A stretch of DNA of 64,000 bases from an uncultured Clostridia bacterium (GCA_947624225.1 CANQJF010000001.1:62001-126000), one strand, 5' to 3'; counted from the first letter of the stretch, positions 8,890 to 17,141 are shown. Notes: a model not told the origin generated them from the sequence alone. Numbers and translations: made by a program.

Positions 8890-11006
8890 AATTACAAGTA
8901 ACCATCGAGTTCAGCGGTCCGTGGTTGCTCACGCACAGAGACGACGACGTCTTTCCCGTGACATACCTCATCAATTCGCTCAGAGATGCCTTTCCGCAGG
9001 ATCTCACTGTCAAGACGCACACATTGAGCGAGATCACGTTGGTGCTGAATGCAGACAAAGTGCGGGAAGAAGTATTCAATGCCAAACTCCGCGAACTCTT
9101 CGGGGCAAAGTATCCCATCGAAGATATCGCAAGTCTCACGGTCTACTCCGAGCAATTTCCCGACGAGGCCGCGCCCGCCAAACCGACCGAAGAAAAACCC
9201 GAGGAAAAGGCAGAGGCAAAGCCCGAGGAAAAACCGCAAGAAAAAGCTCCGGAGCAAAAACCCGAGCCCGAGAGACGGGAGCCCAAGCGCCTTTTCGACC
9301 GCACGTTACCCGCTTTCTCCGGGAGGCAGGCTTCCAAATCCGAACAGGAACAGCTCGGGTTGGATGGCGTGATGGCGGAGATTGAAGGGCAGGTGGGGGC
9401 GGATGAGTATAAAGCCATTGCGCGCGAGCTCGCGCAGGTTGCGCCGCAGATCATCAAAAACAAGACTTACGATACCTTTACTTACCAAAGCTACCTCTAC
9501 TCCATCAATGACGGCTATGGATTAAAGACATACCTCGAATTGTTTGCCGGGCTGTGCACCGCACTCAATGTCAAGCCCGTTGCGAGTTCGAGAAAGGTCA
9601 TTATGCACGTCTTGCCTCCCGAGTCTCCGGACCCCAACCGCGATGCTTTCTCTGGCATCCGCCGCATTCTCGATGAGGGCAGCCAAAATGCAGTCCGCAT
9701 CCTTTGCGTGGATATCAGCGAGTGGATGAATAAAACCGACAGCAAGCAGTTCAAAGATTTCTTGCGGCACGTGGAGGAATCTTTGGATTGTTATATCGTT
9801 GTATTTCGGATCCCCTTTGTGGAAAAGGACGTGTTGGACCGCCTGAGATTTTCGCTCAACGACCTCATGACGGTGCGAACGGTCTCTTTCCCGCCTCTTA
9901 CGCAAGAGGAGATCAAGAAGTGCGCCGAGCGCAGCCTCAAAAAGTATGGGTTTACCATTTCCCGGAATGCGTGGGAAAACTTCCACGAGCGCATCTCCGA
10001 GGAAAAGAGCGACGGCAGGTTTTACGGCTTGAACACGGTTGAGAAAGTCGTGCGCGAACTTCTGTACAAAAAACAGCTCGCAAATGCCAAAACGGGAAAG
10101 AGCGACACGCACATCACCAAGCGGGACACGGCTGCAATATGCGCAACGCAGGATGAAAACATTTCCGGCTTCGAGATGCTCGAACAGCTCGTCGGGAGCA
10201 AGGAGATCAAGGCGCGCGTGCAGGAGATCATTGCCCAGATCGAGATGTCCATGAAGAACGATAATCTCAAACATCCGTGCATCCACATGCGCTTTTTGGG
10301 CAGCCCCGGAACGGGCAAGACGACGGTGGCACGCATCATCGGGAAGATCTTGCGCGAAAAGGGCGTGCTTCGCGTCGGCGGGTTCTATGAATATTCGGGG
10401 CGCGATTTTTGCGGCAGATACATCGGTGAGACGGCGCCCAAGACCGCGGGAATGTGCCGCGATGCTTACGGTTCGGTGCTCTTCATCGACGAGGCATATT
10501 CGCTCTATCATGAGGGGGCTTCCACCGTGGATTACGGCAGGGAAGCCTTGGATACGCTCATCGCGGAGATGGAGAACCACCGTTCGGACTTTGTGGTCAT
10601 CATGGCGGGCTACACCGACGATATGGAACACCTCATGGAGGGCAACCGCGGGCTTGCAAGCAGAATGCCCTATGTGATCGAGTTCCCCAATTTCACGCGC
10701 GATCAACTGTTCGATGTCTTTATTTCGATGGTGGAGAAGAGCCATTTGCAATACGACGCATCCCTGATCGATGCCGCGCGCGAGTATTTCCTTGCGCTTC
10801 CCGAGGAGTTTATTTCCTCGAAAGAATTCAGCAATGCGCGCTTCGTGCGCAACCTCTTCGAGCGTACATGGGCAAAGGCGACCATGCGCTGCCAGCTCGA
10901 CAAAAAGAGCACCATAACGCTCACGCGCGATGATTTGGAGCGCTCCGCAAGCGAGAAAGAGTTTAAAGTCATCAATGAAAAGAAATCCGCAAGGTTGGGA
11001 TTTTAA
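8886..11006 (+). CDS. CfxQ/SpoVK-type AAA+ ATPase with an N-terminal extension and a degenerate first AAA module
   Basis: 706 residues in four parts: an N-terminal domain (1-95); a Pro/Glu/Lys-rich linker (about 96-135); a middle region (about 160-400) that looks like an AAA+ domain without Walker A (VRILCVDISEWM near 271, CYIVVFRIPF near 301, then a lid-like helical part); and an intact CbbX-type AAA+ domain with Walker A GSPGTGKTT (from 471), RYIGETAPKT, Walker B VLFIDEAYSL (from 531) and GLASRMP (near 588). CbbX/EccA/SpoVK relatives remodel protein complexes as hexamers. The substrate is unknown; its partners are the membrane protein upstream and two YbjN-like proteins downstream. Confidence 0.8.
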   Translation: MKLQVTIEFSGPWLLTHRDDDVFPVTYLINSLRDAFPQDLTVKTHTLSEITLVLNADKVREEVFNAKLRELFGAKYPIEDIASLTVYSEQFPDEAAPAKPTEEKPEEKAEAKPEEKPQEKAPEQKPEPERREPKRLFDRTLPAFSGRQASKSEQEQLGLDGVMAEIEGQVGADEYKAIARELAQVAPQIIKNKTYDTFTYQSYLYSINDGYGLKTYLELFAGLCTALNVKPVASSRKVIMHVLPPESPDPNRDAFSGIRRILDEGSQNAVRILCVDISEWMNKTDSKQFKDFLRHVEESLDCYIVVFRIPFVEKDVLDRLRFSLNDLMTVRTVSFPPLTQEEIKKCAERSLKKYGFTISRNAWENFHERISEEKSDGRFYGLNTVEKVVRELLYKKQLANAKTGKSDTHITKRDTAAICATQDENISGFEMLEQLVGSKEIKARVQEIIAQIEMSMKNDNLKHPCIHMRFLGSPGTGKTTVARIIGKILREKGVLRVGGFYEYSGRDFCGRYIGETAPKTAGMCRDAYGSVLFIDEAYSLYHEGASTVDYGREALDTLIAEMENHRSDFVVIMAGYTDDMEHLMEGNRGLASRMPYVIEFPNFTRDQLFDVFISMVEKSHLQYDASLIDAAREYFLALPEEFISSKEFSNARFVRNLFERTWAKATMRCQLDKKSTITLTRDDLERSASEKEFKVINEKKSARLGF

Positions 11007-11029
11007 ATAAAATTTAGGGAGGAAAAAGA

Positions 11030-11509
11030 ATGGCAGACCAAGGCAAGATCAAACAGGCGCAAGCGACATTCCAAACGCTTTGCAACATGCTTGATTCAAT
11101 CAACTGGAACTACGAAAAAGACGAGGAAGAGCTCAAAATCCGCACGCATGCGCGTGGGGACGATCTTCCCATGGATGTGCGGATCACCGTGGATCCGGAT
11201 CGGGAACTTGTAATTTTACTCTCGCCGCTTCCTTTCTCCATCGGGGAAGAGAAACGCTCGGAAGTCGCGGTTGCGATCAGTTGCATCAACCTCGGCATTG
11301 TGAACGGCAGTTTTGACTATAACTATCTGACGGGGGATGTTTTCTTCCGCATCACGTCAAGTTTTATGGAAAGCCTGATCGGTCCGGAAATGTTCCATTA
11401 CTTAATGGGCGTTTCGTTTCAGACGATCGATGAGTATAACGACAAAATCCTGATGGTCTCAAAGGGCAACATGTCGATCCCCGAGATCATCCAATATATG
11501 AAGAATTGA
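11030..11509 (+). CDS. YbjN-like protein, first copy
   Basis: A 159-residue soluble protein behind a strong ribosome site (AGGGAGGAAAA). The pattern of a long N-terminal helix, NWNYEKDEEELKI, GDDLPMDVRITVD, LLSPLPFS, and SSFMESLIGPEMFHY is that of the YbjN / type III chaperone-like fold, a small alpha/beta fold often used to bind partner proteins. It is clearly a paralogue of the next gene: both share GDDxPMD, 'RITSS' and 'DEYNDK'. It probably acts as an adaptor or chaperone for the AAA+ ATPase of the operon; that is an inference from the fold and from co-expression. Confidence 0.65.
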   Translation: MADQGKIKQAQATFQTLCNMLDSINWNYEKDEEELKIRTHARGDDLPMDVRITVDPDRELVILLSPLPFSIGEEKRSEVAVAISCINLGIVNGSFDYNYLTGDVFFRITSSFMESLIGPEMFHYLMGVSFQTIDEYNDKILMVSKGNMSIPEIIQYMKN

Positions 11510-11522
11510 GGAGGAAACGATC

Positions 11523-11990
11523 ATGGATGAAATGCAAAAAAGAAGGGCTCAGGAGGTCTATTCGACATTACAAGAGGCGCTTGACGCGCAAAATTGGCAC
11601 TATCAGACGCACGCGGACTCTCTTGCGATCACACTCGAAGTCAATGGCGACGATATTCCCATGGATTTCGTTCTCCTCGTGGACGGGGAGCGCGAAATCG
11701 TGCGCATGATCTCCCTGTTGCCTTTCAAGGCAACGGAGGATAAGCGCATCGAGCTTGCAATCGCCACCTCACAGGCAAACTTTGCGCTCGCCGACGGATG
11801 CTTTGTCTATGACGTTGAGGATGGCACCATCATGTTCCGCATCACTTCGAGTTATCGGGGAAGCATCATTTCCATCGATCTTTTGCGATACATGATCAAC
11901 ATGGCTTGTGCCATTGTGGATGAATACAATGATAAATTCCTCGCGATCTCGACGGGGGCTCTTTCTCTCAAAGAATTTTTGGACGAATAA
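11523..11990 (+). CDS. YbjN-like protein, second copy
   Basis: A 155-residue paralogue of the preceding gene, 13 bp downstream with its own GAGGAAACG ribosome site. It shares 'NWxY', GDDIPMDF, SLLPFKATEDKR, 'MFRITSSY' and DEYNDKFLAIS with its neighbour, and both end in a short helix (SLKEFLDE here, SIPEIIQYMKN there). Two diverged copies side by side suggest a heterodimer or two client specificities. It is the last member of the tightly packed operon; the gap to the next gene is 61 bp. Confidence 0.65.
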   Translation: MDEMQKRRAQEVYSTLQEALDAQNWHYQTHADSLAITLEVNGDDIPMDFVLLVDGEREIVRMISLLPFKATEDKRIELAIATSQANFALADGCFVYDVEDGTIMFRITSSYRGSIISIDLLRYMINMACAIVDEYNDKFLAISTGALSLKEFLDE

Positions 11991-12051
11991 TTTTCCGTTG
12001 CGCTTGCCCATTCCGGGCAGGATCCATGGATTTAAAGGTAGGTGAATAAAT

Positions 12052-12309
12052 ATGCAAATTGTTTTGAAAGTGGAAGGAATGCACTGCGGCATGTGCGAGG
12101 CGCATGTCAACGACGCCGTCCGCAAGGCGGTCCCGGAAGTCAAATCCGTCAAATCTTCGCACGAGAAAGGGGAGACGGTCGTCGTTTCCGAAAGCGATTG
12201 CTCCGAAGCTGCCCGCAATGCGATAGAGGCGGAGGGCTATCACGTGCTCGATGTGGCGGTCTCTGAGTCCGAAAAGAAAGGATTTTTCTCAAAATTGTTC
12301 AAGAAGTAG
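12052..12309 (+). CDS. Heavy-metal-associated (HMA) domain protein, CopZ-like
   Basis: An 85-residue protein with a ferredoxin-like HMA domain. The metal-binding loop GMHCGMCEAHV (CxxC at residues 13-16) is the hallmark of Cu(I) chaperones and of the N-terminal domains of P-type ATPases. The domain ends near residue 68 and a short basic tail (KKGFFSKLFKK) follows. It may deliver copper or another soft metal to an efflux ATPase elsewhere. The DtxR-type regulator follows 78 bp downstream with its own promoter. It may be cotranscribed with the AAA operon, since no terminator separates them. Confidence 0.8.
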   Translation: MQIVLKVEGMHCGMCEAHVNDAVRKAVPEVKSVKSSHEKGETVVVSESDCSEAARNAIEAEGYHVLDVAVSESEKKGFFSKLFKK

Positions 12310-12330
12310 ATAAAAATTTTGGTTTTGGTC

Positions 12331-12359
12331 TTTACAAATTCCAAACTATCCGTTATAAT
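12331..12359 (+). promoter_or_regulatory. Promoter of the DtxR-type regulator
   Basis: TTTACA (12331-12336), 17 bp, TATAAT (12354-12359), 28 bp ahead of the chosen start. Confidence 0.75.
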
Positions 12360-12387
12360 TGTGATAGAGAATTTGATGGGGGAAGCC

Positions 12388-12753
12388 ATGAAGTCGCACG
12401 AATCGGAAGAAATGTATCTTGAAACAATTCTTCTTCTTCAAGAGAGAGGATCGAGCGTCCACGCCATAGATATCGCGGGAGAGCTCGGATATGCAAAATC
12501 CAGCGTCTCGCGCGCCATGGGGCTTCTTCTCAAAAAAGGCTATATCGAAATCGGCGAAAATGATGAAATAAGGCTGACCAAAGTCGGTTATGCCAAGGCT
12601 TCGGATATCTATGAGAGACATCGCGTGATTACGGCGCTCCTCGTCCATATGGGTGCGGATGAGCAGATGGCGGAAGAAAATGCCTGCCGCATCGAACATG
12701 TGATAACGCCCGATCTCTTTGAGATCATGAAGCAGTTCATCAAGGGGAATTAG
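12388..12753 (+). CDS. DtxR/MntR-family metal-dependent transcriptional regulator
   Basis: 121 residues from ATG 12388, which has a GGGGGAAG ribosome site. The N-terminal winged helix (ESEEMYLETILLL, then VHAIDIAGELGYAKSSVSRAMGLLLKKGYI) and the dimerisation region (HRVITALLVHMGA..EENACRIEHVI) match MntR/IdeR proteins, which bind promoter DNA when loaded with Mn(II) or Fe(II). Ligand positions E, C, E and H are visible in the helix ENACRIEH. There is no SH3-like third domain, as in MntR. It probably controls metal uptake genes elsewhere and perhaps its HMA neighbour. Confidence 0.88.
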   Translation: MKSHESEEMYLETILLLQERGSSVHAIDIAGELGYAKSSVSRAMGLLLKKGYIEIGENDEIRLTKVGYAKASDIYERHRVITALLVHMGADEQMAEENACRIEHVITPDLFEIMKQFIKGN

Positions 12754-12760
12754 GGAATGG

Positions 12761-12805
12761 GGAACGCGGCCCGAGACATCGTCTCGGGCCGCGTTCCTAT
12801 TTTAT
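12761..12805. terminator. Strong bidirectional terminator
   Basis: A 17-bp perfect stem (GGAACGCGGCCCGAGAC at 12761-12777 with its complement at 12781-12797), 3-nt loop, then TATTTTAT. It sits between the convergent DtxR-type gene and the BIG2-VanZ gene. Confidence 0.85.
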
Positions 12806-12817
12806 GGATCTTTTCGC

Positions 12818-14560
12818 TCATTCTTTCTTGGGGCGTTGACGGATGCTTTTCACGATCAAGATCACGAGGGATACGATGAGGAAAATGCCGTAGACCGCGA
12901 GCATTGCCGGCATGTATCCTTGGCAATCGATGATGACATCGGAGAATGCGGCCGCTCGCCCGTTGGTGAAAAGTTCTGTCTGCAAAAGTTCGGTGAAGCA
13001 GGCAAATGTGAATCCGAAAACGATCAGCATGGCGAGGAACAATAGGCGGCGCTTCCACGAACCATTATCGAAGAGGATGGCCGTAACGGCGGCCGTCACC
13101 CCCACGGCGAGAAAAGCTCCGAAGTGTCCGAACAGTTTTCGGACGAGCAGCCCCCAACCGTCCACACTGTCGCTGAAATCCTGCCTTTCCACGGTGACAA
13201 TGAGGGAATAGGTCTTTGCGAGGTTGCCGTTTTCACTGCTGAATTCGCTGTTGTCTGCCACCGTGACCGTGATGGATACCGTTCCGTTTTCGGCGCTTGC
13301 CGAGGAGCGGAGGGCCGCAAGCGTGCCGTCCTTGTAGACCCGGGCGATCTTATTGTCCGAAGTGTCATATTTTACAAAGATCTGTTTTTCATCCTCGCAT
13401 GATAACGAGAAAGCCACATCCCGGGCGCCTGCCTTCAAGGCGAGCGTGAAAGTGTCCGGATCGGAGGAAGAGGGGGTCAGTTCTCCTCCCGTCATCTCCA
13501 ACGTCACGCCGAGCGTGCGGTTTCGCACCTCGAGGGTGCACTGTGCGCGAATGGCGGAATTGTCGGCGGAGATTGCAGTCAAAGTCGCGCTTCCCTTTGC
13601 GCGCGCCTCGAATTCTCCTGCGGCATTGACGAACAGAACGTCTTTATTCGAAGTTTTCCAAATGACTGCGTTTTCGGTGGTGTCCTCCGGGAACAGAGAG
13701 AGCTGAAAACTGCCGACATCTCCCGCATAGAGGTAGGGGGCTTCTGCATCGGAGCGGACGGCGGGCGTTTTTTGCAGATCGATGAGAAGATTTTCAATGG
13801 GGATCTTGGGGTGCGTGCGCGCATTGACGGCAACACGCACTTCACATACGAGCGCTTTTTCGGGATCGGTGACGGGAGTATATTTTCCCCGTATGACAGT
13901 CTCTCCGACGCCGACCGCCTCAACCGCTCCGTCGACAACAGTCGCAACTTCGGGATCCCCGCTTTCGTATTCAATCAAATTTTGGTCGGCGGCAGGCGTC
14001 AATGTGGGAAGAAGCGCCGCCTTGTCGCCCACTTCGAGGGTGATTTTGGTGTCGCCGTCTCCAAAGCAAAGCGTAAATTCTTCTGCAATGACTTCGGTAA
14101 CTTGTACCGACAGTTGCGCTTTGATTTGGGGGAAAGCCATGAGGGAGGCCGTGATGACCGTTTCGCCTATGCCCGTGGCAAAGACCTTTCCATTGCCGTT
14201 GACCCGCGCAATCGTTTCGTCCTCCGAACTCCATTCCACATCTCTGTAATTGACGGAGGAGGTGGAGGGGGAATAGCCAACGGAAAGCCGAGCGCTTGCA
14301 CCATGTTTCAGCGTGAGCGACTCGATGGTTTTCCCGTTGCGTTTGAGCATGATCTCCTCGGGACGCACGTCACGGATCACATCCTCCGAGGCATTCGTCA
14401 CAATATCGTCCACGGCATCTCCAAAGGCGCCGCTGCTCTGGGATGAGGCGTCCCCCGGCAAGAGCGCTTCCACGGACAGGAGCAGCATTTCGAGGATGAG
14501 CGCGACGAGAAAAAGATATTTAAATATATTTTTTACTCGGTTTTTGGTTTCCGTTTTCAT
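12818..14560 (-). CDS. VanZ-like membrane protein with large extracellular Ig-like (BIG2) repeats
   Basis: About 580 residues from the ATG at 14560. After a first membrane helix (FKYLFLVALILEMLLLSVEAL) comes an extracellular region with at least three bacterial Ig-like repeats, seen as WSSEDETIARVNGNGKV, 'GDPEVATVVDGAVEAVGVG' and WKTSNKDVLFVNAAGEF, each followed by 'ATGIGETVIT'-type strands. The C-terminal 115 residues are VanZ-like: VRKLFGHFGAF, then three helices with 'FTELLQTELFTNGR' and 'FSDVIIDCQGY'. VanZ proteins can confer low-level teicoplanin resistance by an unclear mechanism. An earlier ATG (14602) would overlap the upstream gene. Neither start has a good ribosome site. Confidence 0.75.
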   Translation of the reverse strand: MKTETKNRVKNIFKYLFLVALILEMLLLSVEALLPGDASSQSSGAFGDAVDDIVTNASEDVIRDVRPEEIMLKRNGKTIESLTLKHGASARLSVGYSPSTSSVNYRDVEWSSEDETIARVNGNGKVFATGIGETVITASLMAFPQIKAQLSVQVTEVIAEEFTLCFGDGDTKITLEVGDKAALLPTLTPAADQNLIEYESGDPEVATVVDGAVEAVGVGETVIRGKYTPVTDPEKALVCEVRVAVNARTHPKIPIENLLIDLQKTPAVRSDAEAPYLYAGDVGSFQLSLFPEDTTENAVIWKTSNKDVLFVNAAGEFEARAKGSATLTAISADNSAIRAQCTLEVRNRTLGVTLEMTGGELTPSSSDPDTFTLALKAGARDVAFSLSCEDEKQIFVKYDTSDNKIARVYKDGTLAALRSSASAENGTVSITVTVADNSEFSSENGNLAKTYSLIVTVERQDFSDSVDGWGLLVRKLFGHFGAFLAVGVTAAVTAILFDNGSWKRRLLFLAMLIVFGFTFACFTELLQTELFTNGRAAAFSDVIIDCQGYMPAMLAVYGIFLIVSLVILIVKSIRQRPKKE

Positions 14561-14573
14561 GGTTTTCAGAAAA

Positions 14574-15482
14574 TTATTTCTTTTCCTTGCGACGTTTGTC
14601 ATTGATGATTTTGAGCGTGTCCGGGTCGATCACGGAGATCCCCTCGGCTTTTGCGATGTCCACCATTTGGGTGAGCGCCGCCTTTAAAAAGACGCGGGGG
14701 ATCTTCACGAGCTGTGCGCATGCCTCTTCGGTAAAGGTGACGTTGGGATCGATGCGCTTTGCGGCATAGATGACCGACTGCACATCTCCCTCCTTTGCGG
14801 GGATTTTTTCGGGGTACGGACGCTTGAACTTGGAGCACCAAAAGTTGGTGCTGTCGCGGTAGCCGTAATCCACGGGCACGGGCGGGAAATTCCCCGCTTT
14901 CACGCCGTTGACGATGGAGGACCAATATTTCTCTTTCATCAAGATCTTGTCGATGTTCAGGATGAAGTGGGCGCCGAATTTGCTCGTAATGCCGTTGAAA
15001 GAGCGATAGGGCGGTTCGTATCCTTCGAGGCAGCCCGCCTTGTCGAGATAGGCATTTTCGAGCGAGGAATCCCAAGTGCATTCAAAGACTTGAAATGCCT
15101 CCTTGATGACGAGGGGGCGTTCTCCCTCCGCCAGTCCCTTTTCGAGGGTAAAGAGGCAATTCTTCATTTTCTCTTCCGTCGTCTCCCCGGGGAATCCGAG
15201 CCGCACCGCTTCCTTAAAATATTTCCTGTCATCGGGGATAAAGTTGAGTGAAACCTTGCTCCCGCGCAAAATGTTTTGGCAGGTATTGGAGCTGTTGCGG
15301 CATTCGAGGAGCATTGCATAGTGTTCCTTTCCCGCAATGTAATAGGGAAAACAGAGCGAGTAGGCGCCGAGGTTTGTCTTTCCGTTTTCCGAGACCGTGC
15401 CGATGAGAATGGTCGGCATGGGGAAGAAAGAAGAGGTTTGGTAAAAATTGTCTACAATGCGAAGGTCCTTAAAGCTGCTCAT
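14574..15482 (-). CDS. Flavin reductase-like FMN-binding split-barrel protein
   Basis: 302 residues from ATG 15482, which has an AAGGAGAT ribosome site. The start 'FPMPTILIGTVSENGKTNLGAYS' and 'YAMLLECRNSSNTCQNI' and 'VSLNFIPDD' follow the DIM6/NTAB flavin reductase domain, in which an FMN dimer sits between two split barrels. The C-terminal 130 residues are an extension not typical of simple flavin reductases. The substrate is unknown. It is followed 13 bp downstream by the VanZ-like gene and has a perfect consensus promoter. Confidence 0.65.
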   Translation of the reverse strand: MSSFKDLRIVDNFYQTSSFFPMPTILIGTVSENGKTNLGAYSLCFPYYIAGKEHYAMLLECRNSSNTCQNILRGSKVSLNFIPDDRKYFKEAVRLGFPGETTEEKMKNCLFTLEKGLAEGERPLVIKEAFQVFECTWDSSLENAYLDKAGCLEGYEPPYRSFNGITSKFGAHFILNIDKILMKEKYWSSIVNGVKAGNFPPVPVDYGYRDSTNFWCSKFKRPYPEKIPAKEGDVQSVIYAAKRIDPNVTFTEEACAQLVKIPRVFLKAALTQMVDIAKAEGISVIDPDTLKIINDKRRKEKK

Positions 15483-15503
15483 GGTTTGTATCTCCTTACA
15501 AAT

Positions 15504-15532
15504 ATTATATATCGGACCGCCGAAATTGTCAA
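15504..15532 (-). promoter_or_regulatory. Consensus promoter of the flavoprotein/VanZ unit
   Basis: On the - strand TTGACA (15532-15527), 17 bp, TATAAT (15509-15504): a perfect match to the housekeeping sigma consensus. Confidence 0.85.
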
Positions 15533-15565
15533 CACTTTGAATATAAATGAAAATTTCTAAAATGC

Positions 15566-15594
15566 TTGACAAGATTTTGTACAAAAGGTATAAT
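15566..15594 (+). promoter_or_regulatory. Consensus promoter of the GH43 gene
   Basis: TTGACA (15566-15571), 17 bp, TATAAT (15589-15594), again a perfect consensus. The two divergent -35 boxes are only 33 bp apart. Confidence 0.85.
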
Positions 15595-15633
15595 ATAGAA
15601 AAAATCCCGCAAAAGCGGAACAGGGGGGAAGAA

Positions 15634-17091
15634 ATGAACAAAAAGATCATGCTCAGCGTCGGTGCGGTCGTGATGGCACTTACGATCGGCCTTGCGGCTT
15701 GCAATGGCGAAGGGGGCGCCAGCCAGCTCGAAGCGGCGCGGCTTCCGAGAACGCCGAACTATGGTTCGGAGGTGGCGGTGCACGACCCGTCTATCTTTAA
15801 GGATGACGACGGCACCTACTATGCTTTCGGCACGCACTATGCCGTGGCGAAGTCCACAGACCTCATGAGCTGGACGCAGTATGCGAGCGACGGACAGTGG
15901 CAAAAGCTCTATGACGCTACCACTCCTTACACGCATCTTGGCAGGCAATGGCCCAAGGCGATTGAGGATACGGTAAAGGCCGTAAACCCGAAAGATAAGG
16001 GGAATGACACCATCGGGACGACGTGGGCGCCCGACGTCATCAAGCTCGGTTCCAAATATTATATGTACTATTCGCTCACCGATGCGTTCGGGAGCAGGGG
16101 CTCTGCAATTGCCCGCGTTGAAGCATCGAGCGTGACGGGGCCCTATTCCGACAATGTCGTTCTCTTCAAGACGGGGAAAGAGGGCGATCCGAACGGCATC
16201 GATCCCACCGTATTCTATGATAAAGAGGGGAAACTGTGGATGGTATTCGGCTCGGCTTTCGGCGGCATCAATATCATCGAATTGAATGCTTCCGGCAAGG
16301 ATATCGGTCTCCCCACCGAAGAGGAGCAGGCATTGATCGATAGCGGCTTGTATGGGGAAACCATTTGGCAGGCAAGCGACAACAACGCCGAGGGTCCGTA
16401 TATTTTCTATAACGAGCAGCTCGATTATTACTATCTGATGTGCTCGTACGGCGACCTCAATACGACCTACAACATGCGGGTCGCGCGTAGCAAGAATCCC
16501 AACGGCCCCTATGAGGATATCGACGGGACAGACGTCTCTTCCGACAGCACGGCAGGGAACAAACTTGCGGGCAACTATCAGTTCAACGGCGGTGAAGTGC
16601 GCGTCGGCCTCGGGCACAATTCCGTGCTTGTCGAGGACGGGAAGTATCTCGTCGTCTCCCATGTGAGGAATGCGTTGTCCGGTATGCACCATCTTGAAGT
16701 CCATCAGCTCTTCTTCAACGAGGACGGATGGCCCGTGCTCTCCCCCAACCGCTATGCGGGCGAGGAACTCGGACGGATCGATGCAGACGATGTCGCCGGG
16801 AAATACGATCTCATCCTCCACTCCGAGGGGATCACGACGGAGATCGTTGCATCCGAGGAATACACCTTTATGGCAGACGGAAGCGTGATGAAGAGTGCCG
16901 ACAATGTGGGCACATGGGAACTGTCGGGAGATTACTATATCACCGTCACGATTGGAGAAAATGAGTATAAGGGCGTCATCGCTCCCTCCTATATCGACTA
17001 CAATTCCGAGGCGGGCTATACGATCACGGCAATGGCGACCAAACTCGATTACCGTAATGCACTCTGGGCCAATCCCGTAAAGGGCGGCTAA
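15634..17091 (+). CDS. Exported GH43 lipoprotein, probable endo-1,5-alpha-L-arabinanase
   Basis: 485 residues from ATG 15634 (ribosome site AGGGGGGAAG). A lipoprotein signal ends in LAAC with the lipidated Cys23. The five-bladed propeller carries the GH43 acids: the base Asp51 in VHDPSIF, Asp190 in GIDPTVF, and the acid Glu253 in EGPYIFY. The remaining C-terminal 110 residues form a beta domain as in AbnB-type arabinanases. It would cut arabinan side chains of pectin at the cell surface. Its own promoter and terminator make it a single-gene unit. Other GH43 activities cannot be excluded. Confidence 0.87.
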   Translation: MNKKIMLSVGAVVMALTIGLAACNGEGGASQLEAARLPRTPNYGSEVAVHDPSIFKDDDGTYYAFGTHYAVAKSTDLMSWTQYASDGQWQKLYDATTPYTHLGRQWPKAIEDTVKAVNPKDKGNDTIGTTWAPDVIKLGSKYYMYYSLTDAFGSRGSAIARVEASSVTGPYSDNVVLFKTGKEGDPNGIDPTVFYDKEGKLWMVFGSAFGGINIIELNASGKDIGLPTEEEQALIDSGLYGETIWQASDNNAEGPYIFYNEQLDYYYLMCSYGDLNTTYNMRVARSKNPNGPYEDIDGTDVSSDSTAGNKLAGNYQFNGGEVRVGLGHNSVLVEDGKYLVVSHVRNALSGMHHLEVHQLFFNEDGWPVLSPNRYAGEELGRIDADDVAGKYDLILHSEGITTEIVASEEYTFMADGSVMKSADNVGTWELSGDYYITVTIGENEYKGVIAPSYIDYNSEAGYTITAMATKLDYRNALWANPVKGG

Positions 17092-17113
17092 TAGCACATA
17101 TCTATGCGATCCC

Positions 17114-17141
17114 AAAAGCCGGCGGTTTCCGTCGGCTTTTT
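17114..17141 (+). terminator. Intrinsic terminator after the GH43 gene
   Basis: AAAAGCCG (17114-17121) pairs with CGGCTTTT (17133-17140), ending in five T. Confidence 0.75.

Noticed and set aside
9522..10751. 409-codon open frame opposite the AAA+ gene
   Set aside because: Antisense shadow; no start signal or domain pattern.
8886..11006. Calling the AAA+ protein SpoVK or CbbX by name
   Set aside because: The AAA+ domain is of that type, but the extra N-terminal domains and operon context do not fit rubisco activation or spoVK.
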